A stretch of DNA of 49,758 bases from Candidatus Methylomirabilota bacterium (lineage in GTDB: Bacteria; Methylomirabilota; Methylomirabilia; Methylomirabilales; Methylomirabilaceae), in NCBI GenBank assembly GCA_016207095.1, contig JACQQF010000081.1, positions 1-49,758 of the forward strand, written 5' to 3'. The notes beneath the pieces are model-generated. The model had not been told where the DNA came from and made no database searches. It worked only from the letters and a program-made list of their open reading frames with translations. Position 1 is the first letter of the stretch; every line of letters starts with the position of its first letter. Of this stretch, positions 34,922 to 43,582 are shown one piece after another. Position numbers and translations under genes: made by a program.

Positions 34922-36529
34922 ATGGAACCGGGAGAGTCGGGAGGGATAGCACGGGCGGCGGGAGTGGTGAGCGGCGCAACCGTATTGAGCCGGGTCCTGG
35001 GATTTGTCCGTGACCTGATCATCGCAAGGACGTTCGGTGCCGGAACCTCCACCGATGCCTTCTTTGCCGCCTTCCGCCTTCCCAACATGTTGCGAGAGCT
35101 GCTGGGCGAGGGAGCCCTCTCGGCGGCGTTCATCCCGGTGTTCACCGAGTCATTGACAAAGCGCGGCCGCGAGGCTGCATGGCGACTGGTCTGGACCGTC
35201 TTCACCCTCCTTGCCTCGCTTCTTGTGTTGCTTTCCCTCGCAGGTATCGCACTTGCGCCGTGGCTCGTGCGGCTTATCGCTCCCGGATTTCAAGCCCTCC
35301 CGTCGAAATTGAACCTTGCGATCCTCCTGGCGCGGGTGATGTTCCCGTATATCTTGCTTGTCGGTCTGGCCGCCCTCTTGATGGCCATTCTCAACGCCAT
35401 GGGCCATTTTGCCACCCCGGCCTTGTCCCCCACGATGCTCAATATCGCCATGATCGGATGCGCCCTCTACCTGGCTCCACACCTTGACCCGCCGATCCTA
35501 TCCCTCGCGATCGGGGTCCTGCTTGGTGGCGCCGGCCAGCTCCTGATCCAGATGCCGGTGGCATGGCGGCGTGGAATGAGCACGCACCGCAGCCTCCATC
35601 TGAGCGATCCAAGCATCCGGCGGATCGCCCGCCTTATGGCGCCAGGGGTTGCAGGGCTTGCGGTGACCCAACTGAATGTCTTCATTGGGACCCTTCTGGC
35701 GTCTTTCTTGGGGGAGGGGAGCATTTCGATTCTCTATTACGCCTTCCGGCTCATCCAGTTCCCCATCGGCATCTTCGGGGTGGCGATCGCTACCGCCGCC
35801 TTCCCGGCCATGGCAAGACAAGCTTCAAACCACTCATTTGAAGAGGTCGGGTCGACTGCGGCATACGCTCTCCGCCTCGTCCTTTTCGTCACCCTGCCAT
35901 CCATGGTGGGCCTGCTGGTCTTCAGGGTCCCGATCGTCCAACTTCTCTTCGAACGCGGTGCGTTTGATCGAACGGTGACCCTCGCGACCGCAGACGCGGT
36001 CTTCTTCTATGCTCTCGGGCTCGGGGCATATGTTTCGACACGGGTTCTGGTCCCCGCCTTCTATTCGATCCAGGATACTGCGACACCCGTGAAGATCGGC
36101 GCCGTCGCGGTGCTGGTCAACGTTCTTTCCAGCCTGCTGCTGATGCGACCATTGGGGGCTGGCGGCCTAGCTCTCGCGACAGCGCTCTCCTCCTTTGTGA
36201 ACCTCGGCCTTCTTGTGACCACCCTTCGCCGACGCTTGGGCACATTGGGCGCGGATCCGCTCTGGCCTCCCCTCGCTCGGGCGGGACTGGCCGCGACTAT
36301 AATGGGCCTGTTCGGGCTTGTCCTCCTACATCTATACGATCCCCTCACGGTGGAACCTGTATTGCGCCGAGCCATGGTGGTGGTGCTGCAGTTGGCTGCG
36401 AGCCTAGCGGTCTTCCTGGTGAGCGCCGCGCTCCTCGGCTCTGAGGAACTAAAGTCCTTATTTCAGAAGTTCGCGCTCTTGAGGCGACAGTCCCCGACCC
36501 CACTCTCAGGTGACGATCTGAGCGAGTAG
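34922..36529 (+). CDS. murJ: Lipid II flippase MurJ (MviN)
   Basis: A 535-residue polytopic membrane protein of the MOP exporter superfamily that flips lipid II to the periplasm. The opening VSGATVLSRVLGFVRDLIIARTFGAG and STDAFFAAFRLPNMLRELLGEGALSAAFIPVF are diagnostic, with catalytically important arginines included. About 14 hydrophobic segments follow. ATG 34922 has AAGGGA upstream; ATG 34874 would add 16 residues but overlaps the divergent rpsT promoter. Full length, monocistronic or last gene of its unit. Confidence 0.95.
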   Translation: MEPGESGGIARAAGVVSGATVLSRVLGFVRDLIIARTFGAGTSTDAFFAAFRLPNMLRELLGEGALSAAFIPVFTESLTKRGREAAWRLVWTVFTLLASLLVLLSLAGIALAPWLVRLIAPGFQALPSKLNLAILLARVMFPYILLVGLAALLMAILNAMGHFATPALSPTMLNIAMIGCALYLAPHLDPPILSLAIGVLLGGAGQLLIQMPVAWRRGMSTHRSLHLSDPSIRRIARLMAPGVAGLAVTQLNVFIGTLLASFLGEGSISILYYAFRLIQFPIGIFGVAIATAAFPAMARQASNHSFEEVGSTAAYALRLVLFVTLPSMVGLLVFRVPIVQLLFERGAFDRTVTLATADAVFFYALGLGAYVSTRVLVPAFYSIQDTATPVKIGAVAVLVNVLSSLLLMRPLGAGGLALATALSSFVNLGLLVTTLRRRLGTLGADPLWPPLARAGLAATIMGLFGLVLLHLYDPLTVEPVLRRAMVVVLQLAASLAVFLVSAALLGSEELKSLFQKFALLRRQSPTPLSGDDLSE

Positions 36530-36624
36530 GTGGAGCCCTCCTCCGATAGAAGGCCTCCTTAGCGCGATGAGGCCTCGAGTCAGCCCGCTGGAAGGGGGGG
36601 CTCAGACCCCTCAAGAAGTTGCGG

Positions 36625-36732
36625 CTAGTGCCGTTCCAACTATTTGAGCCAAAATCGTGAGGCTGGGGAAAGCGATAGTTCTTAGCAGAACACCTGTTGG
36701 TGATTAGCCAAAATAGGTTGGAACGGCACTAG
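36625..36732. mobile_element. 108-bp MITE-like element (copy 2)
   Basis: Terminal inverted repeats CTAGTGCCGTTCCAACTAT at the left and ATAGGTTGGAACGGCACTAG at the right. The interior GTGAGGCTGGGGAAAGCGATAG is nearly identical to the composite copy at 40963. No coding sequence. The outermost CTAG at both ends is palindromic, so target duplication cannot be separated from the terminal repeat. Confidence 0.85.
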
Positions 36733-36931
36733 CCCACCCAGATCCGGCAGGTCAGGCCGAAGGCTAACATACACCATGCCTGGTTCAATGGGGGGACCGG
36801 TGTAAGCCCCTGGGACCCCCAACTTCTGAACTGTTGTAGGGTTTCCTTGGCGTTCTCTCAGGAGAGGCTCTTGCTCAGTCAGTGGGTGTGCGCCACGGAC
36901 CGACGTTCTGTTTGAAATGCTGATATTTCTA

Positions 36932-36961
36932 TTGACAAGCGGGCGAGAGGGCGGCTATTTT
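36932..36961 (+). promoter_or_regulatory. Promoter for the TPP enzyme-ilvC unit
   Basis: TTGACA (36932-36937), 18-base spacer, TATTTT (36956-36961), about 107 bases before the ATG at 37068. The sequence upstream is more AT-rich than the surroundings. Confidence 0.55.
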
Positions 36962-37067
36962 AGCTGTTATCCTTCTTTGGCTTCTGGTGTAGGAGAAATA
37001 CGGCCTTACATCCTTTTTGAACATAGAACCTAACCGAGAGATCCATTCGCAGCGGAGGGGAAAAACC

Positions 37068-38834
37068 ATGAGTTACGAAGCTGGAAGCCCTGGCCTGGAG
37101 ACGAATGTCGGCAACTTTGCCTTGATCGACACCCTTCGTCAGCTGGGGATCTATCACTATTCTGGAGTCAATGGTGGAGGTGTCGTCCATGTATCGAAGT
37201 ATTTGATTCCATTGACAGATCTGTCACAAGCGGCGGATGGCATCCCACGGATGTTGACGATGGGTGAATATGTGTCAGGCTTCATGCCACTGGGGTATTA
37301 CCTGGCCACCGGACGCATTGCGGGGTCAATCACGACGACGGGCGCAGCGACGAAACTTGGCTCAAGCGGAATTACTGAAGCCAAATTACACAATATCCCC
37401 GCTGTGTTTCTCATCGCGCTCAATTCGACCGGCTCGATCGGGAAAGCGCCACTGCAAGATGTTTCGCAGTACGGCATGAATGTCATCCCGCAACTTCAAG
37501 CCGAGTTGGGGGATGGGTGTATTGTCATCGACAATATTCACCGGCTCGAGCAGGATCTGGTGAAGGCACAAAACATTCTTTATGAATCCCGACCAGTTGC
37601 CATTGCCTTCCACCCCGACATCCTGTCAAAGGAGATTCAAGTACATGTTCCAAAAATTGAAAGACCACGCATCCTTCACAAAGAGGATGTGGACGCGTTT
37701 CTGAAACAGTTCCCGGATATGGTGAAAAATCGACGAGTGATTATCTACGTAGGCGAGGAGGCGGCATTCTACCCGAATATCCAAGAGCTCAGCACGCAGC
37801 TCTCTGAGATCCTTCAAGCTCCAACGGTCTGGTCCGTCAATGGAGCCAACGCTGTTTCACCCAAGAATCCGTTCGGCTATGGCTACATCATGTTCGGCGG
37901 CAACGATAAGGCCATGGAACTCTGGCGGAGTATGAACCAGGAAGATATTCTCATCACACTCGGGTTTTGCCCTGGCGAATACTCGATGAACCTCGAAAGC
38001 CTGCCGGCAAAATGCACGTGGCACTTCGGATCGTACCTTCATGGCTACGGCCAGATCAATGGTGATTTCCGGCATCGGTGCAAGGGGGACTACCGAAAAG
38101 TCCGTGGGGACATCGCCTTTGCGCTGGAGGAGGTCCTCCCTCGATTGAAGGCGTTAGGCGTGGGGAAGAACAGGCCGAAGGTCGAGAGACCTGACAATTT
38201 GAACTTCCGGCAGGTGTGGCGAGACGTCCGAAAGGATTGTGTAGACTTCATGTCCTTCTATGAAGAATTGCCGAAGCACTGGCAACCCCACAGCATCGGA
38301 TTCGATGACGTCTGCATCGCCTATAAAGACCGGCAGTACGTGGCGCAACGCCCCCACCAGAGCATCAAATTCTGGACTATGCATCACGGCTCTGCGATGG
38401 GCGGGGCATTTGGACTGGGGGTTGGCGCCAAGCTGGCAGATCCGAGTCTCCACACGTTTATTTTCGCTGGGGATGGATGTTGGCGACTCTTCGGTGGTTG
38501 TCTGGCCGATGCGGCGAAACTGGACCTGCGCCTGTTTATCATCAATAACGGAACCTACGGGATCGTCGATAAAGGATTGGAGGTCATTATCCCAACGGTG
38601 GAGAAGCGCCGGTATCACTCGAAGCTGCCCAGCATAGATTTCGTTGCGGCAGCCAAGGCTCACGGCTGGGATGGCTTCTACCTGAAGCCCGATCTGAGCA
38701 ACTTGAAAGAGATTATGGACGCCTGCTACACACAGGCGGGCAAGTCAATTCTGGTTGATGTCCCTGTGGATAATGAGCAGGTGGTCGGGCTGAACGCGCG
38801 ACTGTTGAACCTCACGACCCAAGCCTACCTGTAG
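37068..38834 (+). CDS. Divergent thiamine pyrophosphate-dependent enzyme (acetolactate synthase/decarboxylase superfamily)
   Basis: A 588-residue protein with the three-domain plan of the POX/ALS family. The N-terminal PYR domain has the catalytic glutamate E67 in TMGEYVSG. The C-terminal PP domain has the TPP/Mg motif GDG (468-470) ending in NN (493-494). In between the protein is far from ordinary IlvB: the usual FGYPGG, HEQGAAHAADGYAR and FAD-binding signatures are not found. GGAGGGG seven bases before the ATG fixes the start; an upstream TTG at 37017 is less likely. It sits directly before ilvC where ilvBN would be expected, and no regulatory subunit is present. An acetolactate-forming role is possible; a decarboxylase of another 2-oxo acid is equally allowed. 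Confidence 0.8.
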   Translation: MSYEAGSPGLETNVGNFALIDTLRQLGIYHYSGVNGGGVVHVSKYLIPLTDLSQAADGIPRMLTMGEYVSGFMPLGYYLATGRIAGSITTTGAATKLGSSGITEAKLHNIPAVFLIALNSTGSIGKAPLQDVSQYGMNVIPQLQAELGDGCIVIDNIHRLEQDLVKAQNILYESRPVAIAFHPDILSKEIQVHVPKIERPRILHKEDVDAFLKQFPDMVKNRRVIIYVGEEAAFYPNIQELSTQLSEILQAPTVWSVNGANAVSPKNPFGYGYIMFGGNDKAMELWRSMNQEDILITLGFCPGEYSMNLESLPAKCTWHFGSYLHGYGQINGDFRHRCKGDYRKVRGDIAFALEEVLPRLKALGVGKNRPKVERPDNLNFRQVWRDVRKDCVDFMSFYEELPKHWQPHSIGFDDVCIAYKDRQYVAQRPHQSIKFWTMHHGSAMGGAFGLGVGAKLADPSLHTFIFAGDGCWRLFGGCLADAAKLDLRLFIINNGTYGIVDKGLEVIIPTVEKRRYHSKLPSIDFVAAAKAHGWDGFYLKPDLSNLKEIMDACYTQAGKSILVDVPVDNEQVVGLNARLLNLTTQAYL

Positions 38835-38881
38835 GAGGCGACTGGTCGACCTCGGAAACGAGTACGTCAGGGAGGGGGAAG

Positions 38882-39886
38882 ATGGCTACGCTCTACTATG
38901 ACAAAGACGCCGATCTGAAGTTGCTGAAAGGCAAGACGATCGCCATCATGGGATATGGGAGCCAGGGCCACGCCCATGCCCTGAATTTCAAAGACAGTGG
39001 CCTTGACGTGATCGTGGGTCTCTACAAGGGGAGCAAGTCCTGGGATAAGGTGAAATCTGACGGCTTGAAGGTTGGGACCTGTGAAGAGGCCGCTCAAACC
39101 GGCGACGTCATTATGATCTTGCTCCCGGATCAGACCCACAAGCAGGTCTACCAGGAGTCGATCGAGAAGGCGCTGAAACCTGGAAAGACCCTGATGTTCG
39201 CTCACGGTTTCAATATCCACTTTCATCAGATCGTCCCACCGCCGACCGTGGACGTCTCGATGATCGCCCCCAAGGCACCAGGACACCTGATGCGCCAGGT
39301 CTTCACCGAAGGTGCGGGCGTCCCGGCTCTGCTGGCGGTCCACCAGGACGTTTCCGGAAAGGCAAGGCAAACGGCCTTGGCCTATGCGAAGGGAATCGGC
39401 TCTACCAGGGCAGGTGTCCTGGAGACCACCTTCCGGGAAGAGACGGAGACCGACCTGTTTGGCGAGCAGACCGTCCTGTGTGGTGGTGTTTCTGCGTTGG
39501 TCAAGGCCGCCTTTGAGACGCTCGTCAAAGCAGGCTACCAGCCGGAGGTGGCCTATTTCGAGTGTATGCACGAGTTGAAGCTGATCGTCGACCTCTTTTA
39601 CCAGGGTGGCTTGGCCTACATGCGCTACTCGATCAGCGACACCGCGGAGTATGGTGACTACAGCCGGGGACCGCGGATCATTGACGAACGAGTCAAGGCA
39701 GAGATGCAGAAGATACTGGGCGAAATCCAAAATGGCACGTTCGCCCGAGAGTGGATCCTCGAGAACCAGGCCGGTCGTCCAAGTTTCTTGGCGATGCGCA
39801 AGAAGGATGCAGAACACCCGATTGAGAAGGTCGGAAAGGAACTTCGCTCCATGATGAGCTGGATCAAGGGCCGCGGCAAACACTGA
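38882..39886 (+). CDS. ilvC: Ketol-acid reductoisomerase, class I
   Basis: A 334-residue enzyme that converts acetolactate to dihydroxyisovalerate in valine/leucine/isoleucine synthesis. The Rossmann motif [12 protein letters not shown] is at 24-35. The metal/substrate residues lie in [28 protein letters not shown] and [10 protein letters not shown]. The cofactor loop reads GLYKGSKS (46-53), with Tyr at 48 where NADPH enzymes usually have Arg, while Ser51 and Ser53 are kept. GGGAGGGGG precedes the ATG. It follows the divergent TPP enzyme by 47 bases and ends in a strong terminator. Confidence 0.97.
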   Translation: MATLYYDKDADLKLLKGKTIAIMGYGSQGHAHALNFKDSGLDVIVGLYKGSKSWDKVKSDGLKVGTCEEAAQTGDVIMILLPDQTHKQVYQESIEKALKPGKTLMFAHGFNIHFHQIVPPPTVDVSMIAPKAPGHLMRQVFTEGAGVPALLAVHQDVSGKARQTALAYAKGIGSTRAGVLETTFREETETDLFGEQTVLCGGVSALVKAAFETLVKAGYQPEVAYFECMHELKLIVDLFYQGGLAYMRYSISDTAEYGDYSRGPRIIDERVKAEMQKILGEIQNGTFAREWILENQAGRPSFLAMRKKDAEHPIEKVGKELRSMMSWIKGRGKH

Positions 39887-39938
39887 CCGCGGAGGTCCGA
39901 TCGCACCCCATTCATATAGTCTGGCCCCATCACGCGAC

Positions 39939-39982
39939 AGGCCCTCGCGAAAGGGTGGCACCCCTCGAGGGCCTTTGTATTT
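39939..39982 (+). terminator. Intrinsic terminator after ilvC
   Basis: AGGCCCTCG (39939-39947) pairs perfectly with CGAGGGCCT (39966-39974), and TTGTATTT follows. The loop itself can fold again (AGGG with CCCT). This closes the TPP enzyme-ilvC unit and argues that metF has its own transcription start or relies on readthrough. Confidence 0.75.
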
Positions 39983-40021
39983 GTCATGAACCTTCGCGAT
40001 GCGCGACTAGAGAAAAGGTCG

Positions 40022-40924
40022 ATGACAGCCACCAACCCTCGTGCAACCACGGTGAAGATCGCAGATGCATACGGCGAGGACAAGTTCGGTCTCTCCTTCG
40101 AGATCTATCCGCCCAAGACCGAAGCCGGGGAGGTGCAGTTGATTGCGGCTCTCGATGCCCTGATGGATTTTCAACCCTCCTTCGTCTCCTGTACTTATGG
40201 CGCCGGAGGCTCGACCCGCGACAAGACGTTGGAGCTGGTTGTGAAGATCCGCCAGACATTCGGCGTTGCGACAGCGGCCCATCGGACCTGTGTGGAATCG
40301 ACTGAGGAGGGGATTCGCCAGTGGTTGAAGGAAGCCACCAACCTGGGCATCGAGAACATCATCGCCTTGCGAGGTGATCCTCCAAGGGGGGAGACGGCGT
40401 TCAAGAAGCCTGAGGGAGGACTGGAGCACGGCAATGAACTGGTCAGCCTGATTCGTCGAGAGTTCCCGCACTTCAGCATCGCAGTTGCAGGCTACCCAGA
40501 AACACATCAGGAGGCCCCGAGTGCGGAGATCGACCTGGCCAACCTGAAACAGAAAGTGAAGGCCGGTGCCGACGCGGTCATCACCCAGCTCTTCTACGAT
40601 AACCGTGATTTCTTTGAGTTTCGCGTGCGCTACCGGGAGGCCGGTATCACCGTCCCTCTCGTTCCAGGCATCCTGCCGGTCATCAACGTGGCCCAGATCC
40701 AGCGCATTGCTTCCTTGTGCGGGGCCAGGCTGCCGCCATCATTTCTGGCTGACTTGGAGCAACATCGGAACGATCCCGATGGTCAGTTGAAGGTGGGGGT
40801 GGACTATGCAATCCGGCAATGCCAGGAGTTGCTTGACTCCGGCATCCCCGGGCTCCATTTTTACGTCCTCAACAAGGCCGAGGCCCCACGCAGGATCCTG
40901 CAGGCATTGAACCTGCATCCGTGA
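40022..40924 (+). CDS. metF: Methylenetetrahydrofolate reductase
   Basis: A 300-residue flavoenzyme that reduces 5,10-methylene-THF to 5-methyl-THF. FGLSFEIYPPKTEAG carries the catalytic glutamate. FVSCTYGAGGSTRDKTLEL, IIALRGDPPRG and GADAVITQLFYDNRDFFEFR are family signatures. The C-terminal GIPGLHFYVLNKAEAPRRIL is also typical. ATG 40022 is preferred, with AAAGG just upstream; the ATG at 39986 lies against the terminator and has no ribosome site. Confidence 0.95.
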   Translation: MTATNPRATTVKIADAYGEDKFGLSFEIYPPKTEAGEVQLIAALDALMDFQPSFVSCTYGAGGSTRDKTLELVVKIRQTFGVATAAHRTCVESTEEGIRQWLKEATNLGIENIIALRGDPPRGETAFKKPEGGLEHGNELVSLIRREFPHFSIAVAGYPETHQEAPSAEIDLANLKQKVKAGADAVITQLFYDNRDFFEFRVRYREAGITVPLVPGILPVINVAQIQRIASLCGARLPPSFLADLEQHRNDPDGQLKVGVDYAIRQCQELLDSGIPGLHFYVLNKAEAPRRILQALNLHP

Positions 40925-40962
40925 CCCGTTCGAAATGAAACTCTTTCGATCCCTGCGTACCA

Positions 40963-41190
40963 CTAGTGCCATTCCAACTATTTGCGCCACAATGGTGAGG
41001 CTGGGGAAAGCGATAGTTTTTGGGAGAACTCCTGTTGGCGATTAGTGCCGTTTCAACTATGTGGGTAACAGAACATCTCTTGGCGATTAGCCGCAACAAG
41101 TTGGAACGGCATTAGCCGAAACGAGTTGGAACGGCATTAGCCACAACAAGTTGGAACGGCATTAGCCACAACAAGTTGGAACGGCACTAG
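40963..41190. mobile_element. Composite MITE-like element with tandemly expanded end (copy 3)
   Basis: It begins CTAGTGCCATTCCAACTAT and shares the interior GTGAGGCTGGGGAAAGCGATAG with copy 2. A second left-end sequence (TAGTGCCGTTTCAACTAT, near 41043) starts before the first right end, as if one copy inserted in another. The right end is then repeated four times as 25-bp units before the final CACTAG at 41190. Confidence 0.85.
41089..41188. repeat. Four 25-bp tandem repeats
   Basis: Four consecutive 25-base units follow AGCC(A/G)(C/A)AAC(A/G)AG then TTGGAACGGCA(T/C)T, at 41089, 41114, 41139 and 41164. Each equals the right terminal repeat of the MITE plus its junction, so the array arose by expansion of one element end. 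Confidence 0.9.
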
Positions 41191-41287
41191 ACGCGCCTTC
41201 TTGCGCCTGATAGACTGAGATCATGAACGGCCATTGCGGGCCATTGTAGAATACACCTATGGGCAGCGAGTGAATGGAGAGCGTGGC

Positions 41288-42244
41288 TTGGCGACACCTC
41301 CACCGCTGATCATCGTTGTCGGGCCGACCGCGGTCGGGAAGTCGCGTCTAGCCCTTGCGCTGGCGGAGAGGGTAGGTGGTGAGATCGTCGCCGCGGACTC
41401 GATGCAGGTATATCGGGGCCTTGATATCGGAACAGCGAAGTCGGGGGCCGACGAGCAGCGACGGGTTCCTCATCACCTTCTCGACCTAGTGAATCCAGAT
41501 CAGCGGTTCACCGCTGCCGATTACGCTCGACTGGCGCGAACTGCCGTTGCTGATATCCGCCGCCGCGGGCATGTTCCAATCATGGTGGGCGGGACCGGCC
41601 TCTACGTCAGAGCGTTCTTATGTGGCTTGTTCGAGGGGCCCGGGGAGGAGACGCCGCTTCGGGATGAATTCCGTCGCGAAGCAGCAAAGGGGGGTGTCGC
41701 GCCTCTTCACCGGCGGCTCCATGCTCTCGATCCTCGGGCTGCCGCTGCCATCCATCCGAACGATCTGTTCCGGATCATACGGGCACTTGAAGTGGTAACT
41801 CTTACTGGTCGTCCCCCTTCTGCACTCAAGGCGGAGGCCCGCCGGAATCACGAATCGGTCCCCGAACCTGTGCTCCGGTTCGGTCTCGGGCGTGATCGTC
41901 ACGAGCTGTATCAGAGGATCGAGCGGCGAGTAGAAGAGATGATGGCCCGCGGATTCTTGGATGAGGTTCGCACGTTGCTCGATCACGGCTATTCTCCGGC
42001 TCTCAGGCCATTGCGTGCCATTGGTTATCGCCACATGATCGAGCATCTGAAAGGGCCAACGACCCTGGACGATGCCGTCGGCTGTTTCAAACGCGACACC
42101 AGGCGGTACGCCAAGCGGCAGCTCACCTGGTTCCGCCACGAGACGGGTCTTCAATGGCATTACGTGGAAGGGTCTACCTTCATCGAACAGGCCTTGGGCG
42201 CCGTCATCGAGCGAATCGAGGGGGTATGGGCGAACGCGGTGTAA
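41288..42244 (+). CDS. miaA: tRNA dimethylallyltransferase
   Basis: A 318-residue enzyme from the start used here; it prenylates A37 of tRNAs reading UNN codons. Walker A GPTAVGKSRL, ADSMQVYRGLDIGTAK, HHLLDLVNP, VGGTGLYVRAFLCGL and the C-terminal RRYAKRQLTWFR are diagnostic. TTG 41288 has GGAG eight bases upstream; GTG 41270 and TTG 41234 are alternatives that add 6 or 18 residues. It opens the miaA-aroA-cmk-plsC-rpsA-sppA-ihfB run, whose members nearly abut. A composite MITE stands 97 bases upstream. Confidence 0.94.
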   Translation: MATPPPLIIVVGPTAVGKSRLALALAERVGGEIVAADSMQVYRGLDIGTAKSGADEQRRVPHHLLDLVNPDQRFTAADYARLARTAVADIRRRGHVPIMVGGTGLYVRAFLCGLFEGPGEETPLRDEFRREAAKGGVAPLHRRLHALDPRAAAAIHPNDLFRIIRALEVVTLTGRPPSALKAEARRNHESVPEPVLRFGLGRDRHELYQRIERRVEEMMARGFLDEVRTLLDHGYSPALRPLRAIGYRHMIEHLKGPTTLDDAVGCFKRDTRRYAKRQLTWFRHETGLQWHYVEGSTFIEQALGAVIERIEGVWANAV

Positions 42245-42252
42245 GGCGCCGA

Positions 42253-43557
42253 ATGCGGGTCAGCCCGGCCGGCCCACTGAAGGGAACGGTGACGCTTCCC
42301 GGCGATAAATCCATCACTCACCGCGCGATTATCCTCGGGTCGCTGGCCGACGGTGTGAGCGAGATCACCGGGGCATTACAGAGCGAGGATTGCCGGAGCA
42401 CCGCAAGGGCTTTCGTCGCTATGGGCGCCGAGGTTGAAGGGATCGAGGACGACCGGCTGCGGATCCAGGGATGCGGGCTCTATGGGTTGAAGGAGCCGGA
42501 AGACGTCCTCGACGCCGGCAACTCCGGGACGACGATGCGGTTGCTCACCGGGGTGCTGGCCGGGCAACCATTTTTCTCTGTCCTGACCGGGGACCGATAC
42601 TTGCGCAAGCGGCCCATGGCCCGGATCACCGCACCTCTCAAGTCGATGGGGGCCGCGATCATGGGTCGTGATGGCGGCAACCTTCCGCCCCTCGCCATCC
42701 GTGGGACGCGCCTCAAGGGGACCGACTATACGAGTCCGATTGCCAGCGCCCAAGTCAAATCGGCACTCCTGTTGGCAGGCCTGTTTGCCGAGGGGGAGAC
42801 CGCGGTCACGGAACCATCGCTCTCTCGGGATCATACCGAGCGCATGTTCGAGGGAATCGGCCTGCCGATTCAACGAAACGGGTTGACGGTCCGAGTGCGG
42901 GGCGCCAGGGCGATCTCGGCCTTCAACCTGACTGTTCCAGGCGACTTCTCAGCGGCTGCGTTCTTTCTAGTAGCCGCTCTGGTCATACCAGGCTCTGAGC
43001 TGACGCTGCGGGGGGTGGGTATCAACCCGACCCGCACGGGCCTGCTCGACGCCTTGGGGTTGATGGGTGCGACGATAGAGGCAAGCCCACCGCGTATCGT
43101 TTCTGGTGAGCCGGTTGCCGACCTGTTTGTCAGGAGCCAGGAACTGCGAGGGACTGAAATCCGCGGTGACCTGATACCCCGAATGCTCGACGAGGTGCCA
43201 GCATTCGCCGTGGCTGCGGCCCTCGCGAAAGGCCCCACCATCATTCGGGATGCGGCAGAGCTTCGGGTCAAGGAGGTGGACCGGCTTGCCGCGCTTGCGA
43301 AAGAGCTTCGTCGTTTCGGCGTAGATGTGGAGGAGCGATCGGATGGACTGTTGCTCCGTGGACGCGCGTCCCTTTCCGGATGCGAGTGTGAGAGTTGGGG
43401 CGACCATAGAATGGCCATGGCCTTGGCTGTGGCAGGCTTGGCAGCAAAGGGCAACACAACCATCTCCGATCCACTGTGCGTCTCCAGCTCGTTCCCCGAT
43501 TTTTGGGCACGGCTAGACTCGATCCTGCCAGGGGCCGCCGTTTCCTTGGAGGGGTAA
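42253..43557 (+). CDS. aroA: 3-Phosphoshikimate 1-carboxyvinyltransferase (EPSP synthase)
   Basis: A 434-residue enzyme of the shikimate pathway. PGDKSITHRAIILGSLADG, LDAGNSGTTMRLLTG, RYLRKRPMARITAPL, SAQVKSALLLAGL, RVKEVDRLAALAKEL and WGDHRMAMALAVAGLAAKG are the expected substrate-binding motifs. The NSGTTMR form is more like Bacillus-type than enterobacterial enzymes. ATG 42253 follows GTAAGG and fits homologues; ATG 42226 would overlap miaA by 19 bases. Full length. Confidence 0.96.
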   Translation: MRVSPAGPLKGTVTLPGDKSITHRAIILGSLADGVSEITGALQSEDCRSTARAFVAMGAEVEGIEDDRLRIQGCGLYGLKEPEDVLDAGNSGTTMRLLTGVLAGQPFFSVLTGDRYLRKRPMARITAPLKSMGAAIMGRDGGNLPPLAIRGTRLKGTDYTSPIASAQVKSALLLAGLFAEGETAVTEPSLSRDHTERMFEGIGLPIQRNGLTVRVRGARAISAFNLTVPGDFSAAAFFLVAALVIPGSELTLRGVGINPTRTGLLDALGLMGATIEASPPRIVSGEPVADLFVRSQELRGTEIRGDLIPRMLDEVPAFAVAAALAKGPTIIRDAAELRVKEVDRLAALAKELRRFGVDVEERSDGLLLRGRASLSGCECESWGDHRMAMALAVAGLAAKGNTTISDPLCVSSSFPDFWARLDSILPGAAVSLEG

Positions 43558-43582
43558 TGCCTTCCCGGCCGCCCGAGGGGCT

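Larger units (their letters stand above)
36530..37067. other. Intergenic region between murJ and the TPP enzyme gene
   Basis: 538 bases with no gene. It holds AGGCCT-centred short inverted repeats just after murJ, MITE copy 2 (36625-36732), about 200 bases of unrecognised sequence, and the TPP gene promoter at 36932-36961. Confidence 0.55.
40925..41233. other. Intergenic region between metF and miaA
   Basis: 309 bases, of which 228 are the composite MITE copy (40963-41190). The remaining flanks hold no gene and no convincing promoter. The mobile element therefore separates metF from the miaA operon. Confidence 0.6.

Noticed and set aside
39948..39965. T-box-like word AGGGTGGCACCCCT before metF
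   Set aside because: It resembles the T-box consensus, but the leader is only about 100 bases and has no room for Stem I with a specifier loop. The word is the loop of the ilvC terminator.
41089..41188. CRISPR or minisatellite gene
   Set aside because: The 25-bp units have no spacers, and each unit equals the end of the mobile element, which explains them fully.
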